From the NCBI GenBank assembly GCA_017462345.1, contig JAFTRI010000031.1, forward strand, positions 1-38,095: a stretch of 38,095 nt of DNA, in the 5' to 3' direction. Source of the DNA: Muribaculaceae bacterium (GTDB lineage Bacteria; Bacteroidota; Bacteroidia; Bacteroidales; Muribaculaceae). Of this stretch, positions 36,801-38,095 are shown in pieces. The notes beneath the pieces are model-generated. The model ran no database searches and had not been told where the DNA came from. It saw only the letters and a list, made by a program, of their open reading frames with translations. Numbering within the stretch: the first letter of the stretch is position 1; each line of letters starts with the position of its first letter. The translations under genes were made by a program, and so were the position numbers.

Positions 36801-37227
36801 GCGTGAACTCGACCAGTTACGCCAGTCGGTTCAGAATGCGTCATACGAGCAGAAAGACCCGCTGGTAATCTATAAAGTGGAGTCTTTCCATCTCTTTGAG
36901 TCAATGCTCAATAATCTTAACGTCAAGGCTATGTCGGCACTGATGCGCGGGCAGATATATGTCCAGCAGCGTCCTGCCGAGAGTGAGCAGCCCAAACAAC
37001 CTGAGGTTAAGGAGGCATTACCGGAGCGCCCCAATGACTATTCACGTTACCAGGCATCAAAGGAGCAATATCCCGGAGAGAGCGCGCAGCGACAGGCGGC
37101 ATCGGCTCCGCAAGGTCAGCGTCCTGCTCCGCAACCGGTAAAAGCCGGTCCCAGAATCGGGCGAAATGACCCGTGTCCCTGTGGAAGCGGCAAGAAGTAC
37201 AAGGCATGCCACGGCAAAGGGCTTTAA
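33895..37227 (+). CDS. secA: Preprotein translocase ATPase SecA
   Basis: SecA drives Sec-dependent export by ATP hydrolysis at the SecYEG channel. This 1110-residue form is longer than E. coli SecA (901 residues), chiefly through extra N-terminal sequence and an insertion after [12 protein letters not shown] (about residues 325-410), as in other Bacteroidetes. Walker A is TGEGKT (193-198), the DEVD box is in [16 protein letters not shown], and helicase motif VI is in [14 protein letters not shown]. The C-terminal zinc motif ([14 protein letters not shown]) for SecB or lipid binding is intact, after a Pro/Gln-rich linker. It follows the lnb-like and pseudophosphatase genes on the same strand. 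Confidence 0.98.
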   Translation: MSFTSFLNKIFGNKSQRDLKEIQPIVNKIKALIPQMQGLSNDELRETVANVRKSLADSIAADENAIAEIKAKVEELPFDERQPLWDEIDKHEKNILDILERGLDENLPVVFAAVRETAARFAANETVEVTATQMDRDLAAAGKDFVSIEGDKALYKNHWIAGGNEIVWDMVHYDVQLIGGITLHQGKIAEMATGEGKTLVATLPVFLRSLSGRGVHVVTVNDYLSKRDSEWMGPLYMFHGSTVDCIDKHQPNTPERRAAYNCDITFGTNNEFGFDYLRDNMAMSPLDMVQRKHYYAIVDEVDSVLIDDARTPLIISGPVPKGDDQLFNEYRPNVEKVVQAQRRLVTQILSEAKTKIASEDKEVRKEGALLLFRAYKGLPKNGALIKFLSQEGMKQILLDTEAYYLQDNAREMPKATDPLYFVIDEKNRSVELTDKGIDELTGKSSDPQFFVLPDIAAQLSELENIADVAERQQRKDDLMQNYAVKAERVHTVTQLLKAYTLFEKDVEYVIDDNKIKIVDEQTGRIMEGRRYSDGLHQAIEAKEGVKVEAATQTFATITLQNYFRMYHKLAGMTGTAETEAGELWDIYKLDVVTIPTNRPIARIDMNDRVYKTKKEKYAAVIEEIVSMVEKGRPVLVGTTSVEISELLSRMLTLRHIPHNVLNAKLHQKEADIVALAGKAGTVTIATNMAGRGTDIKLPAEVKDAGGLAIIGTERHESRRVDRQLRGRAGRQGDPGSSVFYVSFEDQLMRLFATDRVMKMLDTLGLKEGEMIDSKMVTRAIENAQKRVEENNFGIRKRLLEYDDVMNKQRTYIYSRRHHALLGERIGIDIANMLYDTIENIVNTYDSPNDYQDLTLELFKVLTIETPFTEDEFKNMSKEEMTDRINVAANEAFARKGQRIVEIAQPVIKDWVENREAKGKILVPITDGKRIFNLPVDILEAYNSECKSIVKEWHKAILLVTIDELWKEHLRELDQLRQSVQNASYEQKDPLVIYKVESFHLFESMLNNLNVKAMSALMRGQIYVQQRPAESEQPKQPEVKEALPERPNDYSRYQASKEQYPGESAQRQAASAPQGQRPAPQPVKAGPRIGRNDPCPCGSGKKYKACHGKGL

Positions 37228-37252
37228 CGGACAATCATTGTGATATATAGAC

Positions 37253-37291
37253 GCGATGGCGGCTTCCCCTGCACAGGAGTGCCGCCATCGC
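37253..37291 (+). terminator. Strong hairpin downstream of secA
   Basis: GCGATGGCGGC (37253-37263) and GCCGCCATCGC (37281-37291) form a perfect 11-bp stem with a 17-base loop, 25 bases past the secA stop. No U-run follows, so it may act as an RNA-stabilising or Rho-linked end rather than a classic intrinsic terminator. Confidence 0.55.
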
Positions 37292-37365
37292 CGTATATGG
37301 ACCGGTCGGGAATATAAATAGACCCTGCGAAAGGTCTGTCAATGTGTGTCTATTGTAAAAGTCAG

Positions 37366-37770
37366 TTACTTCAATAGCTTTGTCATCTTGTCAATACAAC
37401 GCTTCTTTTGTTCAAGGTTTGGGTGAACATATAAGTTTAGGGTTGTGCTTATATTGGCGTGTCCCAAAATCACGCTTACTGTTTTATAGTCGCATTGGCT
37501 TTCAATGCAGCGTGTGGCGAAACTATGTCGCGCAACGTGGAAACTAAGTAGCAAAGCAAACGATTTCAGAATTGAATAGGCTAAACGTAAATGGATGCGA
37601 AACAACAAAAAGCGATTTTCCTGCATAGTGTAGGTTATGCAAGAAATTACGGATTTAGGCAAGAGTTCTGTTACCAAATCGTTAGCTTTGCTGTTACCGA
37701 AAGCCGAGAGGTAACGAAATAATCTGTAACGACATCGCATTGCGTTGATTGTCATCATTTTGCATAGCAA
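37366..37770 (-). pseudogene. C-terminal remnant of a tyrosine recombinase
   Basis: The final 60 residues are an unmistakable phage-integrase C-terminus. HVARHSFATRC carries the HxxR pair, ILGHANISTTLNLY carries the second His and the nucleophile Tyr, and VHPN follows. The preceding 70 codons (SILKSFALLL and upstream) show no integrase homology, lack the first catalytic Arg and the core-binding domain, and begin with TTG. The protein is therefore a 5'-truncated fragment fused by rearrangement to unrelated sequence. Such fragments are common at the edges of integrated elements. Confidence 0.75.
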
Positions 37771-37774
37771 AGAG

Positions 37775-37815
37775 CGCTTATATATGGGCTAACTTAGCAA
37801 CCAAAAATATAAGCG
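37775..37815. promoter_or_regulatory. Inverted repeat abutting the integrase start
   Basis: CGCTTATAT (37775-37783) and ATATAAGCG (37807-37815) form a perfect 9-bp inverted repeat with a 23-base spacer. It ends one base before the ATG of the following integrase gene. It could be an operator, a recombinase arm site, or, in RNA, a hairpin that masks the ribosome-binding region. Confidence 0.45.
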
Positions 37816-37816
37816 T

Positions 37817-38095
37817 ATGAAAGTGGAAAAATTCAAGGTGTTGCTCTACCTTAAAAAGAGCGGATTAGACAAGTCGGGTAAGGTTCCAATCATGGGACGA
37901 ATTACCGTAAACCGAACGATGGCACAGTTCAGTAGTAAATTGTCGTGTACTCCCGAATTATGGAATCCTCGTGAAAGCCGCCTCAATGGCAAAAGTAAAG
38001 AGGCTGTAGAAACTAATGCCAAGATTGACAAGTTGCTGCTTGCCATAAATTCGGCATTCGATTCTCTTTTGGAACGCAAGATTGATTTCGATGCA
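37817..38095 (+). CDS. Tyrosine recombinase/integrase, 5' part (runs off window)
   Basis: Ninety-three codons are open from ATG at 37817 to the window end with no stop. The protein begins MKVEKFKVLLYLKKSGLDKS, then GKVPIMGRITVNR and FSSKLSCTPELWNP. This is the N-terminal arm-type DNA-binding domain of Bacteroidales integrases found on conjugative transposons and mobilisable elements. The helical NAKIDKLLLAINSAFDSL segment leads into the core-binding domain. Catalytic residues lie beyond the window. It marks the end of a mobile element that continues to the right. Confidence 0.8.
   Translation, partial: MKVEKFKVLLYLKKSGLDKSGKVPIMGRITVNRTMAQFSSKLSCTPELWNPRESRLNGKSKEAVETNAKIDKLLLAINSAFDSLLERKIDFDA

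Noticed and set aside
37775-37815. Invertible promoter
   Set aside because: The spacer between the repeats is only 23 bases, too short for the usual invertible segments, and it contains no promoter elements.
1-38095. CRISPR array, tRNA or rRNA genes
   Set aside because: No regularly spaced direct repeats, no cloverleaf-like sequence ending in the TTC-loop consensus and no rRNA core motif was noticed on either strand; a scan with dedicated tools was not possible.

Overview
The window looks like a chromosomal segment of a Bacteroidales bacterium, and the Muribaculaceae are my best guess within that order. Several promoters match the Bacteroidetes sigma-factor consensus (TTTG, about 19-20 bases, TAnnTTTG). 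Envelope genes carry type IX-style C-terminal sorting signals, there is an Lnb-type lipoprotein acyltransferase candidate, SecA has a large insertion, and both the ISAon1-like insertion sequence and the Cys-X-X-X peptide-system gene are of Bacteroidales type. The family assignment is an inference, because no rRNA gene or complete phylogenetic marker was compared.

Layout. 230-5986 (-) is a tripartite RND efflux operon. 6150-12756 (-) is a three-gene exported operon: phosphoesterase/beta-propeller, TolB-like propeller, and a very large cell-wall amidase. 12947-15296 (+) holds a kinase fused to a RapZ C-terminal domain, followed by a MurU-like uridylyltransferase; together they suggest recycling of the cell-wall sugar MurNAc to UDP-MurNAc. 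15288-20418 (-) is a tightly coupled operon of a gliding-type sorting-domain protein, a lytic transglycosylase and uvrA. Next come a glycosyltransferase (+), metA (-), and a membrane protein/winged-helix regulator pair (+). 24013-27718 (-) is an operon of a TPR/PD40 protein, cstA and a PHP-family histidinol-phosphatase.

The accessory part begins near 27720. A 655-base non-coding stretch holds a candidate 6S-like RNA. It is followed by a degenerate ISAon1/ISL3-like element of 1,422 bp with 24-bp terminal inverted repeats. Then comes an AT-rich island: a Cys-rich C-terminal gene remnant, a Cys-X-X-X-repeat peptide modification-system gene, tatA, and a tatC that has lost its middle. I read this as the wreck of a peptide-maturation locus linked to Tat export.

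From 30989 the core resumes with an Lnb-like gene, an alkaline-phosphatase-fold protein that has lost its catalytic residues, and secA, all on +. The right edge (37366-38095) is a mobile-element boundary. It holds a C-terminal integrase remnant on - and, facing away from it, the first 93 codons of another tyrosine recombinase that runs out of the window on +.

Functionally the core genes centre on the envelope: efflux, peptidoglycan cleavage (amidase, transglycosylase), peptidoglycan sugar salvage (AmgK/MurU), lipoprotein acylation and Sec export.
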